Assembly (NCBI RefSeq): GCF_029227915.1
Contig: NC_079876.1
Span: 2,978,001 to 3,042,000 of the forward strand
Reading direction: 5' to 3'
From: Hydractinia symbiolongicarpus
Lineage: Eukaryota > Cnidaria > Hydrozoa > Anthoathecata > Hydractiniidae
Length of the DNA stretch: 64,000 bases
Both the position numbers and the translations under genes were made by a program. Below, one piece after another: positions 1 to 9,510 of the stretch. Position 1 is the first letter of the stretch. Each line of letters starts with the position of its first letter. A model generated the notes under the pieces. It saw only the letters and a program-made list of their open reading frames with translations. It was not told the DNA's origin and did no database searches.

Positions 1-252
1 TATGAAAATATTTTTAAAAACTACAAGTCTCATGCGTTTAGTGGTAAAAAGAAAATATAAAAACTCGTTCGGGAAATGAGTTTACTCCCTGGGTACTTTC
101 TTTGTATACTTTTGACTATACCGGTCGAGTCCGGGGTTTACGGGAAATGGCGGGTTTTCGTTTGCCGGCGATTAAACTTCTTTTATTTAGCGTCTCATCA
201 AAAATGAAAACATTTTTGAAAACTACAAGTCTCATGCGTTTTAGTGGTAAAA
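1..252. repeat. Partial and variant leading monomers
   Basis: The window begins inside a monomer (1-75), which belongs to the class with GTGGTAAAAA and an ATATAA tract at 41-60. The next monomer (76-278) has the linked variant CCGGTCGAGTCCGGGG. The same pairing of these two variants is seen at 4281-4400, 4889-5000 and 6095-6200. Nothing but satellite is present. Confidence 0.9.
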
Positions 253-1090
253 AGATAATTTAAAAAATCGCTTTGGAAATGAGTTTACTCACAGGGTACT
301 TTCTTTGTATACATTCGACTATACGGGCCAAGCCCGGGATTTACGGGAAATCGCGGGTTTTCGTTTGCTGGCGATTAAACTTCTTTCATTAACCGTCTCA
401 TCATAAATGAAAACATTTTTGAAAACTACAAGTTTCATGCGTTTTAGTGGTGAAAAAAAAAATTAAAAAATCGTTCGGGAAATGAGTTTACTCCCTGGGT
501 ACTTTCTTTGTATACATTCGACTATACGGGCCAAGCCCGGGATTTACGGGAAATTGCGGGATTTCGTTTGCCGGCGATTAAACCTCTTTCATTAAGCGTC
601 TCATCAAAAATGAAAACAGTTTTGAAAACTACAAGTCTCATGCGTTGTAGTGGTGAAAAAATAATTTAAAAAATCGTTTGGAAAATGAGTTTACTCCCTG
701 GGTACTTTCTTTGTATACTTTTGACTATACGGGCCGAGTCCGGGGTTTACGGGAAATGGCGGGTTTTCGTTTGCCGGCGATTAAACTTCTTTTATTCAGC
801 GTCTCATCAAAAATGAGAACATTTTTAAAAACTACAAGTCTCATGCGTTGTAGTGGTGAGAAAAGAATTTAAAAAATCGTTCAGAAAATGAGTTTACTCC
901 CTGGGTAATTTCTTTGTATACTTTGGACTATACGGGCCGAGTCCGGGGTTTACGGGAAATCGCGGATTTTCGTTTTCCGGCGATTAAACTTCTTTCATTA
1001 AGCGTCTCATCAAAAATGAAAACATTTTTGAAAACTACAAGTCTCATGGGGTTTAGTGGTGAAATAATAATTTAAAAAATCGTTCGGGAA

Positions 1091-1282
1091 ATGAGTTTAC
1101 ATCCCGGGTACTTTCTTTACTATACGGGCCGTGTTCGGGATTTACGGGAAATCGCATGTTTTCGTTTGTCGGCGATTAAACTTCTTTTATTCAGCGTCTC
1201 ATCAAAATTGAAAACATTTTTGAAAACTACAAGTCTCATGCGTTTTAGTGCTGAAAAAATATTTTAAAAAATCGTTCGGGAA
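1091..1282. repeat. 192-bp variant monomer, type 1 (11-bp deletion)
   Basis: CTTTCTTTACTATAC replaces the usual CTTTCTTTGTATACTTTTGACTATAC, so 11 bases are missing at about 1120. Linked diagnostic changes are ACATCCCGGG near the start and TCAAAATTGAAAAC in the dyad region. The same linked set recurs at 2501-2692, 5736-5927, 7144-7335, 33376-33566, 34175-34366, 36788-36978 and 37587-37778, so all eight appear to descend from one deletion event. Confidence 0.9.
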
Positions 1283-1530
1283 ATGAGTTTACTCCCTGGG
1301 TACTTTCTTTGTATACTTTTGACTATACGGGCCGAGTCCGGGATTTACGGGAAGTCGCGGGTTTTCGTTTGCCGGCGTTTAAACTTCTTTTATTCAGCGT
1401 CTCATCAAAAATGAAAACATTTTTAAAAACTACAAGTCTCATGGGTTTTAGTGGTGAAATAATAATTTAAAAAATCTTTCGGGAAATGAGTTTACACCCT
1501 GGGTACTTTCTTTGTATACTTTTGACTATA

Positions 1531-1564
1531 CGGGCCGAGTCCGGGATTTACGGGAAATCGCGGG
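1531..1564. repeat. Phased CGGG boxes in the monomer
   Basis: CGGG starts at 1531, 1542, 1551 and 1561, spacings of 11, 9 and 10 bases, i.e. about one helical turn each. The set recurs in most monomers with variation mainly in the first and last box. Whether a protein binds the repeated face is unknown. Confidence 0.7.
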
Positions 1565-1609
1565 TTTTCGTTTGCCGGCGATTAAACTTCTTTTATTCAG
1601 CGTCTCATC

Positions 1610-1627
1610 AAAAATGAAAACATTTTT
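1610..1627. repeat. Dyad AAAAATG-AAAA-CATTTTT
   Basis: A perfect 7-bp inverted repeat around a 4-base A tract, present in most monomers. The sub-class with AAAAGATTTTTG (from 40.9 kb on) loses one arm pair, the TTTCAG and TTTCTG classes shorten the T arm, and the type 2 192-bp monomers lose it entirely. Confidence 0.75.
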
Positions 1628-1733
1628 AAAAACTACAAGTCTCATGCGTTTTAGTGGTGAAAAGATAATTTAAAAAATCGCTTTGGAAATGAGTTTACTC
1701 ACAGGGTACTTTCTTTGTATACATTCGACTATA

Positions 1734-1746
1734 CGGGCCAAGCCCG
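1734..1746. repeat. Short inverted repeat CGGGC-CAA-GCCCG
   Basis: A 5-bp stem with a 3-base loop in the CCAAGCCC monomer class. In the CCGAGTCC class the same place reads CGGGC-CGA-GTCCG, where one pair becomes G with T (G-U if transcribed). At 45104-45116 it is CGGGC-CAA-GCCTG, and at 49567-49579 CATGC-CAA-GCCTG. Confidence 0.6.
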
Positions 1747-2500
1747 GGATTTACGGGAAATCGCGGGTTTTCGTTTGCTGGCGATTAAACTTCTTTCATT
1801 AACCGTCTCATCATAAATGAAAACATTTTTGAAAACTACAAGTTTCATGCGTTTTAGTGGTGAAAAAAAAAATTAAAAAATCGTTCGGGAAATGAGTTTA
1901 CTCCCTGGGTACTTTCTTTGTATACATTCGACTATACGGGCCAAGCCCGGGATTTACGGGAAATTGCGGGATTTCGTTTGCCGGCGATTAAACCTCTTTC
2001 ATTAAGCGTCTCATCAAAAATGAAAACAGTTTTGAAAACTACAAGTCTCATGCGTTGTAGTGGTGAAAAAATAATTTAAAAAATCGTTTGGAAAATGAGT
2101 TTACTCCCTGGGTACTTTCTTTGTATACTTTTGACTATACGGGCCGAGTCCGGGGTTTACGGGAAATGGCGGGTTTTCGTTTGCCGGCGATTAAACTTCT
2201 TTTATTCAGCGTCTCATCAAAAATGAAAACATTTTTAAAAACTACAAGTCTCATGCGTTGTAGTGGTGAGAAAAGAATTTAAAAAATCGTTCAGAAAATG
2301 AGTTTACTCCCTGGGTAATTTCTTTGTATACTTTGGACTATACGGGCCGAGTCCGGGGTTTACGGGAAATCGCGGATTTTCGTTTTCCGGCGATTAAACT
2401 TCTTTCATTAAGCGTCTCATCAAAAATGAAAACATTTTTGAAAACTACAAGTCTCATGGGGTTTAGTGGTGAAATAATAATTTAAAAAATCGTTCGGGAA

Positions 2501-2692
2501 ATGAGTTTACATCCCGGGTACTTTCTTTACTATACGGGCCGTGTCCGGGATTTACGGGAAATCGCAGGTTTTCGTTTGTCGGCGATTAAACTTCTTTTAT
2601 TCAGCGTCTCATCAAAATTGAAAACATTTTTGAAAACTACAAGTCTCATGCGTTTTAGTGCTGAAAAAATATTTTAAAAAATCGTTCGGGAA
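2501..2692. repeat. 192-bp variant monomer, type 1
   Basis: Counterpart of the short monomer at 1091-1282 in the second 1410-bp HOR copy, with the same 11-bp deletion at about 2530. Confidence 0.88.
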
Positions 2693-3072
2693 ATGAGTTT
2701 ACTCCCTGGGTACTTTCTTTGTATACTTTTGACTATACGGGCCGAGTCCGGGATTTACGGGAAGTCGCGGGTTTTCGTTTGCCGGCGTTTAAACTTCTTT
2801 TATTCAGCGTCTCATCAAAAATGAAAACATTTTTAAAAACTACAAGTCTCATGGGTTTTAGTGGTGAAATAATAATTTAAAAAATCTTTCGGGAAATGAG
2901 TTTACACCCTGGGTACTTTCTTTGTATACTTTTAAATATACGGGCCGAGTCCGGGATTTACGGGAAATCGCGGGTTTTCGTTTGCCGGCGATTAAACTTC
3001 TTTTATTCAGCGTCTCATCAAAAATGAAAACATTTTTAAAAACTACAAGTCTCATGCGTTTTAGTGGTGAAA

Positions 3073-5040
3073 AAATAATTTAAAAAATCGTTCGGGAAAT
3101 GAGTTTACTCCCTGGGTACTTTCTTTGTATACTTTTTATTATACGGGCCGAGTCCAGGGTTTACGGGAAATGGCGGGTTTTTGTTTGCCGGCGATTAAAC
3201 TTCTTTTATTCAGCGTCTCATCAATAATGAAAACATTTTTAAAAACTACAAGTCTCATGGGCTTTAGTGGTGAAATAATAATTTAAAAAATCGTTCGGGA
3301 AGTGAGTTTACACCCTCGGTACTTTCTTTGTATACTTTTGACTATACGGGCCGAGTCCGGGATTTACTGGAAATCGCAGGTTTTCGTTTGCCCGCGATTA
3401 AACTTCTTTTATTCAGCGTCTCATCAAAAATGAAAACATTTTTGAAAATTACAAGTCTCATGCGTTTTAGTGGTGAAAAAATAATTTGAAAAATCGTTCG
3501 GGAAATGAGTTTACTCCCTGGGTACTTTCTTTGTATACTTTTGACTATACGGGCCAAGCCCGGGATTTACGTTAAATCGCGGGTTTTCGTTTTCGGGCGA
3601 TTGAACCTCTTTCATTAAGCGTCTCATCAAAAATGAAAATATTTTTAAATACTACAAGTCTCATGCGTTTTAGTGGTGAAAAAATAATTTAAAAAATCGT
3701 TCGGGAAATGAGTTTACTCCCTGGGTGCTTTCTTTGTATACATTCGACTATACGGGCCAAGCCCCGGATTTACGGGAAAACGCGGGATTTCGTTTGCCGG
3801 CGATTAAACCTCTTTCATTAAGCGTCTCATCAAAAATGAAAATATTTTTGAAAACTACAAGTCTCATGCGTTTTAGTGGTGAAAAAATAATTTAAAAAAT
3901 CGTTCGGGAAATGAGTTTACTCCCTGGGTACTTTCTTTGTATACTTTTGATTATACGGGCCGAGTCTGGGATTTACGGGAAATCGCGGGATTTCGTTTGC
4001 CGGCGATTAAACCTCTTTCATTAAGCGTCTCATCAAAAATGAAAATATTTTTGAAAACTACAAGTCTCATGCGTTTTAGTGGTGAAAAAATAATTTAAAA
4101 AATCGTTCGGGGAATGAGTTTACTCCCTGGGTACTTTCTTTGTATACTTTTGATTATACGGGCCGAGTCTGGGATTTACGGGAAATCGAGGGTTTTCGTT
4201 TGCCGGCGATTAAACTTCTTTTATTCAGCGTCCAATCAAATATGAAAATATTTTTGAAAACTACAAGTCTCATGAGTTTAGTGGTAAAAAAAAAATATAA
4301 AAAATCGTTCGGGAAATGAGTTTACTCCCTGGGTACTTTCTTTGTACACTTTTGACTATACCGGTCGAGTCCGGGGTTTACGGGAAATGGCGGGTTTTCG
4401 TTTGCCCGCGATTAAACTTCTTTTATTCAGCGTCTCATCAAAAATGAAAACATTTTTGAAAATTACAAGTCTCATGCGTTTTAGTGGTGAAAAAATAATT
4501 TGAAAAATCGTTCGGGAAATGAGTTTAATCACTGGGTACTTTCTTTGTATACTTTTGACTATACGGGCCAAGCCCGGGATTTACGTTAAATCGCGGGTTT
4601 TAGTTTTCCGGCGATTAAACCTCTTTCATTAAGCGTCTCATCAAAAATGAAAATATTTTTAAATACTACAAGTCTCATGCGTTTTAGTGGTGAAAAAATA
4701 ATTTAAAAAATCGTTCGGGAAATGAGTTTACTCCCTGGGTGCTTTCTTTGTATACATTCGACTATACGGGCCAAGCCCCGGATTTACGGGAAAACGCGGG
4801 ATTTCGTTTGCCGGCGATTAAACTTCTTTTATTCAGCGTCCAATCAAATATGAAAATATTTTTGAAAACTACAAGTCTCATGCGTTTAGTGGTAAAAAAA
4901 AAATATAAAAAATCGTTCGGGAAATGAGTTTACTCCCTGGGTACTTTCTTTGTACACTTTTGACTATACCGGTCGAGTCCGGGGTTTACGGGAAATGGCG
5001 GGTTTTCGTTTGCCGGCGATTAAACTTCTTTTATTTAGCG
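3073..5040. repeat. Satellite, irregular order with 5- and 3-monomer duplications
   Basis: This stretch lacks a clean long HOR. Sequence at about 3388-3805 recurs at about 4402-4819 (offset 1014, five monomers less one base). It is marked by GCCCGCG, AAATTACAAG and AAATACTACAAG in the same order. The GTGGTAAAAA class occurs at 4281 and 4889, about three monomers apart. A monomer with TTTTTATTATACGG and GTCCAGGG at 3130 reappears at 7771 and 9606, linking it to the following domain. Confidence 0.8.
4281..4300. repeat. GTGGTAAAAA..ATATAA variant class
   Basis: In this class AGTGGTGAAA becomes GTGGTAAAAA, TTTTAG loses one T, and the linker reads ATATAA, a TATA-box-like string. Copies lie at 41, 4281, 4889, 6095, 29081, 30907, 31921, 32732 and 36144. 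They are linked to TCAAATATGAAAATATTT just upstream and usually CCGGTCGAGTCCGGGG downstream. They occur only in 0-6.1 kb and 29-36.2 kb. Confidence 0.82.
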
Positions 5041-6045
5041 TCTCATCAAAAATGAAAACATTTCTAAAAACTACAAGTCTCATGCGTTTTAGTGGTGAAA
5101 AAATAATTTAAAAAATCGTTCGGGAAGTAAGTTTACTCATAGGGTACTTTCTTTGTATACATTCGACTATACGGGCCAAGCCCGGGATTTACGGGAAATC
5201 GCGGCTTTTCGATTGCCGGCGATTAAACTTCTTTCATTAACCGTCTCATCAAAAATGAAAACATTTTTGAAAACTACAAGTCTCATGCGTTTTAGTGGTG
5301 AAAAAAAAAATTAAAAAGTCGTTCGGGAAATGAGTTTACTCCCTGGGTACTTTCTTTGTATACATTCGACTATACGGGCCAAGCCCGGGATTTACGGGAA
5401 ATCGCGGGATTTCGTTTGCCGGCGATTAAACCTCTTTCATTAAGCGTCTCATCAAAAATGAAAACAGTTTTGAAAACTACAAGTCTCATGCGTTGTAGTG
5501 GTGAAAAAATAATTTAAAAAATCGTTCGGAAAATGAGTTTACTCCCTGGGTACTTTCTTTGTATACTTTTGACTGTACGGGCCCAGTCCGGGGTTTACGG
5601 GAAATGGCGGGTTTTCGTTTGCCGGCGATTGAACTTCTTTTATTAAGCGTCTCATCAAAAATGAAAACATTTTTGAAAACTACAAGTCTCATGGGGTTTA
5701 GTGGTGAAATAATAATTTAAAAAATCGTTCAGGAAATGAGTTTACATCACGGGTACTTTCTTTACTATACGGGCCGAGTCCGGGATTTACGGGAAATCGC
5801 AGGTTTTCGTTTGTCGGCGATTAAACTTCTTTTATTCAGCGTCTCATCAAAATTGAAAACATTTTTGAAAACTACAAGTCTCATGCGTTTTAGTGCTGAA
5901 AAAATATTTTAAAAAATCGTTCGGGAAATGAGTTTACTCCCTGGGTACTTTCTTTGTATACTTTTGACTATACGGGCCGAGTCCGGGATTTACGGGAAAT
6001 CGCGGGTTTTCGTTTGCCGGCGATTAAACTTCTTTTATTCAGCGT
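5041..6045. repeat. HOR segment repeated at 1408 bp, copy 1
   Basis: About 1 kb, starting with the TTTCTAAAAAC variant (5061), then GGAAGTAAG with CTCATAGGG (about 5123), AAACAGTTTTG, GCGTTGTAG and the 192-bp monomer at 5736-5927. It matches 6449-7453 at an offset of 1408 (seven monomers with small deletions). The monomer order is related to the 1410-bp HOR at 253-3072. Confidence 0.8.
5736..5927. repeat. 192-bp variant monomer, type 1
   Basis: Same 11-bp deletion at about 5765. Here the linked start reads ACATCACGGG rather than ACATCCCGGG, a sub-variant shared with the copy at 7144-7335. Confidence 0.88.
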
Positions 6046-6448
6046 CCAATCAAATATGAAAATATTTTTGAAAACTACAAGTCTCATGCGTTTAGTGGTA
6101 AAAAAAAAATATAAAAAATCGTTCGGGAAATGAGTTTACTCCCTGGGTACTTTCTTTGTACACTTTTGACTATACCGGTCGAGTCCGGGGTTTACGGGAA
6201 ATGGCGGGTTTTCGTTTGCCGGCGATTAAACTTCTTTTATTTAGCGTCTCATCAAAAATGAAAACATTTTTGAAAACTACAAGTCTCATGCGTTTTAGTG
6301 GTGAAAAGATAATTTAAAAAATCGCTTTGGAAATGAGTTTACTCACAGGGTACTTTCTTTGTATACATTCGACTATACGGGCCAAGCCCGGGATTTACGG
6401 AAATCGCGGGTTTTCGTTTGCTGGCGATTAAACCACTTTCATTAAGCG
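6046..6448. repeat. Satellite between the two 1408-bp-spaced copies
   Basis: About two monomers of the GTGGTAAAAA class (6095-6114) and the CTTTGGAAATGAG class. One base is missing in GGATTTACGGAAATC near 6390-6404, which contributes to the 1408 rather than 1410 spacing. No other content. Confidence 0.8.
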
Positions 6449-7453
6449 TCTCATCAAAAATGAAAACATTTCTAAAAACTACAAGTCTCATGCGTTTTAG
6501 TGGTGAAAAAATAATTTAAAAAATCGTTCGGGAAGTAAGTTTACTCATAGGGTACTTTCTTTGTATACATTCGACTATACGGGCCAAGCCCGGGATTTAC
6601 GGGAAATCGCGGCTTTTCGATTGCCGGCGATTAAACTTCTTTCATTAACCGTCTCATCAAAAATGAAAACATTTTTGAAAACTACAAGATCCATGCGTTT
6701 TAGTGGTGAAAAAAAAAATTAAAAAATCGTTCGGGAAATGAGTTTACTCCCTGGGTACTTTCTTTGTATACATTCGACTATACGGGCCAAGCCCGGGATT
6801 TACGGGAAATCGCGGGATTTCGTTTGCCGGCGATTAAACCTCTTTCATTAAGCGTCTCATCAAAAATGAAAACAGTTTTGAAAACTACAAGTCTCATGCG
6901 TTGTAGTGGTGAAAAAATAATTTAAAAAATCGTTCGGAAAATGAGTTTACTCCCTGGGTACTTTCTTTGTATACTTTTGACTATACGGGCCGAGTCCGGG
7001 GTTTACGGGAAATGGCGGGTTTTCGTTTGCCGGCGATTGAACTTCTTTTATTAAGCGTCTCATCAAAAATGAAAACATTTTTGAAAACTACAAGTCTCAT
7101 GGGGTTTAGTGGTGAAATGATAATTTAAAAAATCGTTCAGGAAATGAGTTTACATCACGGGTACTTTCTTTACTATACGGGCCGAGTCCGGGATTTACGG
7201 GAAATCGCAGGTTTTCGTTTGTCGGCGATTAAACTTCTTTTATTCAGCGTCTCATCAAAATTGAAAACATTTTTGAAAACTACAAGTCTCATCCGTTTTA
7301 GTGCTGAAAAAATATTTTAAAAAATCGTTCGGGAAATGAGTTTACTCCCTGCGTACTTTCTTTGTATACTTTTGACTATACGGGCCGAGTCCGGGATTTA
7401 CGGGAAGTCGCGGGTTTTCGTTTGCCGGCGTTTAAACTTCTTTTATTCAGCGT
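6449..7453. repeat. HOR segment repeated at 1408 bp, copy 2
   Basis: Repeats 5041-6045 in the same order, including GGAAGTAAG (about 6531), the AAACAGTTTTG monomer and the 192-bp monomer at 7144-7335. The match ends near 7453, where the first copy continues into the TCAAATATG class and this one into the ordinary class. Confidence 0.8.
7144..7335. repeat. 192-bp variant monomer, type 1
   Basis: Same 11-bp deletion at about 7171 and the ACATCACGGG sub-variant. It is the offset-1408 partner of the monomer at 5736. Confidence 0.88.
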
Positions 7454-7675
7454 CTCATCAAAAATGAAAACATTTTTAAAAACTACAAGTCTCATGGGCT
7501 TTAGTGGTGAAATAATAATTTAAAAAATCTTTCGGGAAATGAGTTTACACCCTGGGTACTTTCTTTGTATACTTTTGACTATACGGGCCGAGTCCGGGAT
7601 TTACGGGAAATCGCGGGTTTTCGTTTGCCGGCGATTGAACTTCTTTTATTCAGCGTCTCATCAAAAATGAAAACA
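7454..7675. repeat. Satellite monomer between HOR blocks
   Basis: About one ordinary monomer (ACACCCTGGG start, GGCGATTGAAC variant) joins the 1408-bp block to the 9-monomer HOR. No other feature seen. Confidence 0.8.
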
Positions 7676-9510
7676 TTTTTAAAAACTACAAGTCTCATGC
7701 GTTTTAGTGGTGAAAAAATAATTTAAAAAACCGTTCGGGAAATGAGTTTACTCCCTGGGTACTTTCTTTGTATACTTTTTATTATACGGGCCGAGTCCAG
7801 GGTTTACGGGAAATGGCGGGTTTTCGTTTGCCGGCGATTAAACTTCTTTTATTCAGCGTCTCATTAAAAATGAAAACATTTTTAAAAACTACAAGTCTCA
7901 TGGGCTTTAGTGGTGAAATAATAATTTAAAAAATCGTTCGGGAAGTGAGTTTACACCCTGGGTACTTTCTTTGTATACTTTTGACTATACGGGCCGAGTC
8001 CGGGATTTACTGGAAATCGCAGGTTTTCGTTTGCCCGCGATTAAACTTCTTTTATTCAGCGTCTCATCAAAAATGAAAACATTTTTGAAAACTACAAGTC
8101 TCATGCATTTTAGTGGTGAAAAAATAATTTAAAAAATCGTTCGGGAAATGAGTTTACTCCCTGGGTACTTTCTTTGTATACTTTTGACTATGCGGGCCGA
8201 GTCCGGGGTTTACGGGAAATGGCGGGTTTTCGTTTGCCGGCGATTAAATTTCTTTTATTCAGCGTCTCATCAAAAATGAAAACATTTTTGAAAACTACAA
8301 GTCTCAAGCGTTTTAGTGGTGAAAAAATAATTTAAAAAATCGTTCGGGAAATGAGTTTACTCCCTGGGTACTTTCTTTGTATACTTTTGACTATGCGGGC
8401 CGAGTCCGGGGTTTACGGGAAATGGCGGGTTTTCGTTTGCCGGCGATTAAATTTCTTTTATTCAGCGTCTCATCAAAAATGAAAACATTTCAGAAAACTA
8501 CAAGTCTCATGCGTTTTAGTGGTGAAAAAATAATTTAAAAATTCGTTCGGGAAATGAGTTTACTCACTGGGTACTTTCCTTGTATACTTTTGACTATACG
8601 GGCCAAGTCCGGGATTTACGGGAAATCGCGGGTTTTCGTTTGCCGGCGATCGATTAAACTTCTTTTATTCAGCGTCTCATCAAAAATGAAAACATTTTTA
8701 AAAACTACAAGTCTCATGGGCTTTAGTGGTGAAATAATACTTTAAATAATCGTTTGGGAAATGAGTTTACTCCCTGGGTACTTTCTTTGTATACTTTTGA
8801 CTATACGGGCCGAGTCCGGGATTTACGGGAAATGGCAGGTTTTCGTTTGCCGGCGATTAAACTTCTTTTATTCAGCGTCTCATCAAAAATGAAAACATTT
8901 TTGAAAACTACAAGTCTCATGCGTTTTAGTGGTGAAAAAATAATTTATAAAATCGTTCGGGAAATGAGTTTACTCCCTGGGTACTTTCTTTGTATACTTT
9001 TGACTATACGGGCCGAGTCCGGGATTTACGGGAAATCGCGGGTTTTCGTTTGCCGGCGATCGATTAAACTTCTTTTATTCAGCGTCTCATCAAAAATGAA
9101 AACATTTTCAAAAACTACAAGTCTCATGGGCTTTAGTGGTGAAATAATAATTTAAAAAATCGTTTTGGAAGTGAGTTTACACCCTGGGTACTTTCTTTGT
9201 ATACTTTTGACTATACGGGCCGAGTCCGGGATTTACTGGAAATCGCAGGTTTTCGTTTGCCCGCGATTAAACTTCTTTTATTCAGCGTCTCATCAAAAAT
9301 GAAAACATTTTTGAAAACTACAAGTCTCATGCGTTTTAGTGGTGAAAAAATAATTTAAAAAATCGTTCGGGAAATGAGTTTACTTCCTGGGTACTTTCTT
9401 TGTATACTTTTGACTATGCCGGCCGAGTCCGGGGTTTACGGGAAATGGCGGGTTTTCGTTTGCCGGCGATTAAACTTCTTTTATTCAGCGTCTCATCAAA
9501 AATGAAAACA
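7676..9510. repeat. 9-monomer HOR, 1835 bp, copy 1
   Basis: Nine monomers, two with the extra CGAT (8647, 9057), giving 1827+8 bp. It matches 9511-11345 at an offset of 1835, marked by TTTTTATTATACGG at 7771/9606 and TATGCCGGCCGAG at about 9414/11250. One internal stretch at about 8324-8462 does not match its partner: the monomer here is the ATGCGGGCCGAG/ATGGCGGG class, whereas the partner is the TTTTGGAAATGAG/CCAAGCCC class. Confidence 0.85.
8647..9064. repeat. CGATCGAT insertions (207-bp monomers), first pair
   Basis: GCGATCGATTAAAC replaces GCGATTAAAC at 8647-8654 and 9057-9064, adding four bases by duplicating CGAT. Others are at 10482, 10892, 11708, 12118, about 12528, 12735, 13145, about 13555, 13762, 16200, 17219, 18440, 21488, 24130 and 26975, making 17 in all. 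None is seen before 8.6 kb or after 27 kb. Confidence 0.9.

Larger units (their letters stand above)
253..1662. repeat. 7-monomer HOR, 1410 bp, copy 1
   Basis: Seven monomers (six of 203 bp and one of 192 bp) match the next 1410 bp position for position. Markers in order include CTTTGGAAATGAG at 272, AAACAGTTTTG at 614, GCGTTGTAG at 643 and 846, and the 192-bp short monomer at 1091-1282. Visible differences from copy 2 are few: ATGAGAAC versus ATGAAAAC near 813, GTGTTCGG versus GTGTCCGG near 1131, GCATG versus GCAGG near 1155, and GACTATA versus AAATATA at 1523/2933. Confidence 0.88.
1486..1688 (+). repeat. Representative 203-bp monomer
   Basis: This copy is close to the consensus I read by eye and serves as a reference; phase 1 is set arbitrarily at the ATGAGTTTAC landmark. 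In order it holds a TTTGTATAC segment, a CG-rich block with four CGGG boxes (1531-1564), the palindrome GCCGGC (1574-1579), a T-rich stretch, a first GTCTCAT, the dyad AAAAATG-AAAA-CATTTTT (1610-1627), a second GTCTCAT in ACTACAAGTCTCAT, the motif AGTGGTGAAA, and an A-rich linker with TAATTTAA. The linker puts stops in the forward frames, so translation normally cannot run from one monomer to the next. Confidence 0.9.
1663..3072. repeat. 7-monomer HOR, 1410 bp, copy 2
   Basis: This copy repeats 253-1662 at a constant offset of 1410. The match stops just after 3072, where AAAAATAATT with CGTTCGGG replaces AAAGATAATT with CGCTTTGG. It contains its own 192-bp monomer at 2501-2692. The near-identity indicates a recent tandem duplication or homogenisation of the seven-monomer block. 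Confidence 0.88.

Noticed and set aside
1565-1581. Possible CENP-B box (TTCG....A..CGGG) at TTTTCGTTTGCCGGCGA
   Set aside because: TTCG is present but the required A and the CGGG half are not at the right spacing, and no better match was found on either strand in the consensus.
1486-1688. 203-bp monomer as a dimer of two ~100-bp halves
   Set aside because: Comparing the halves shows only short shared strings (CGGGAAAT, AAATCG), not an alignable duplication.
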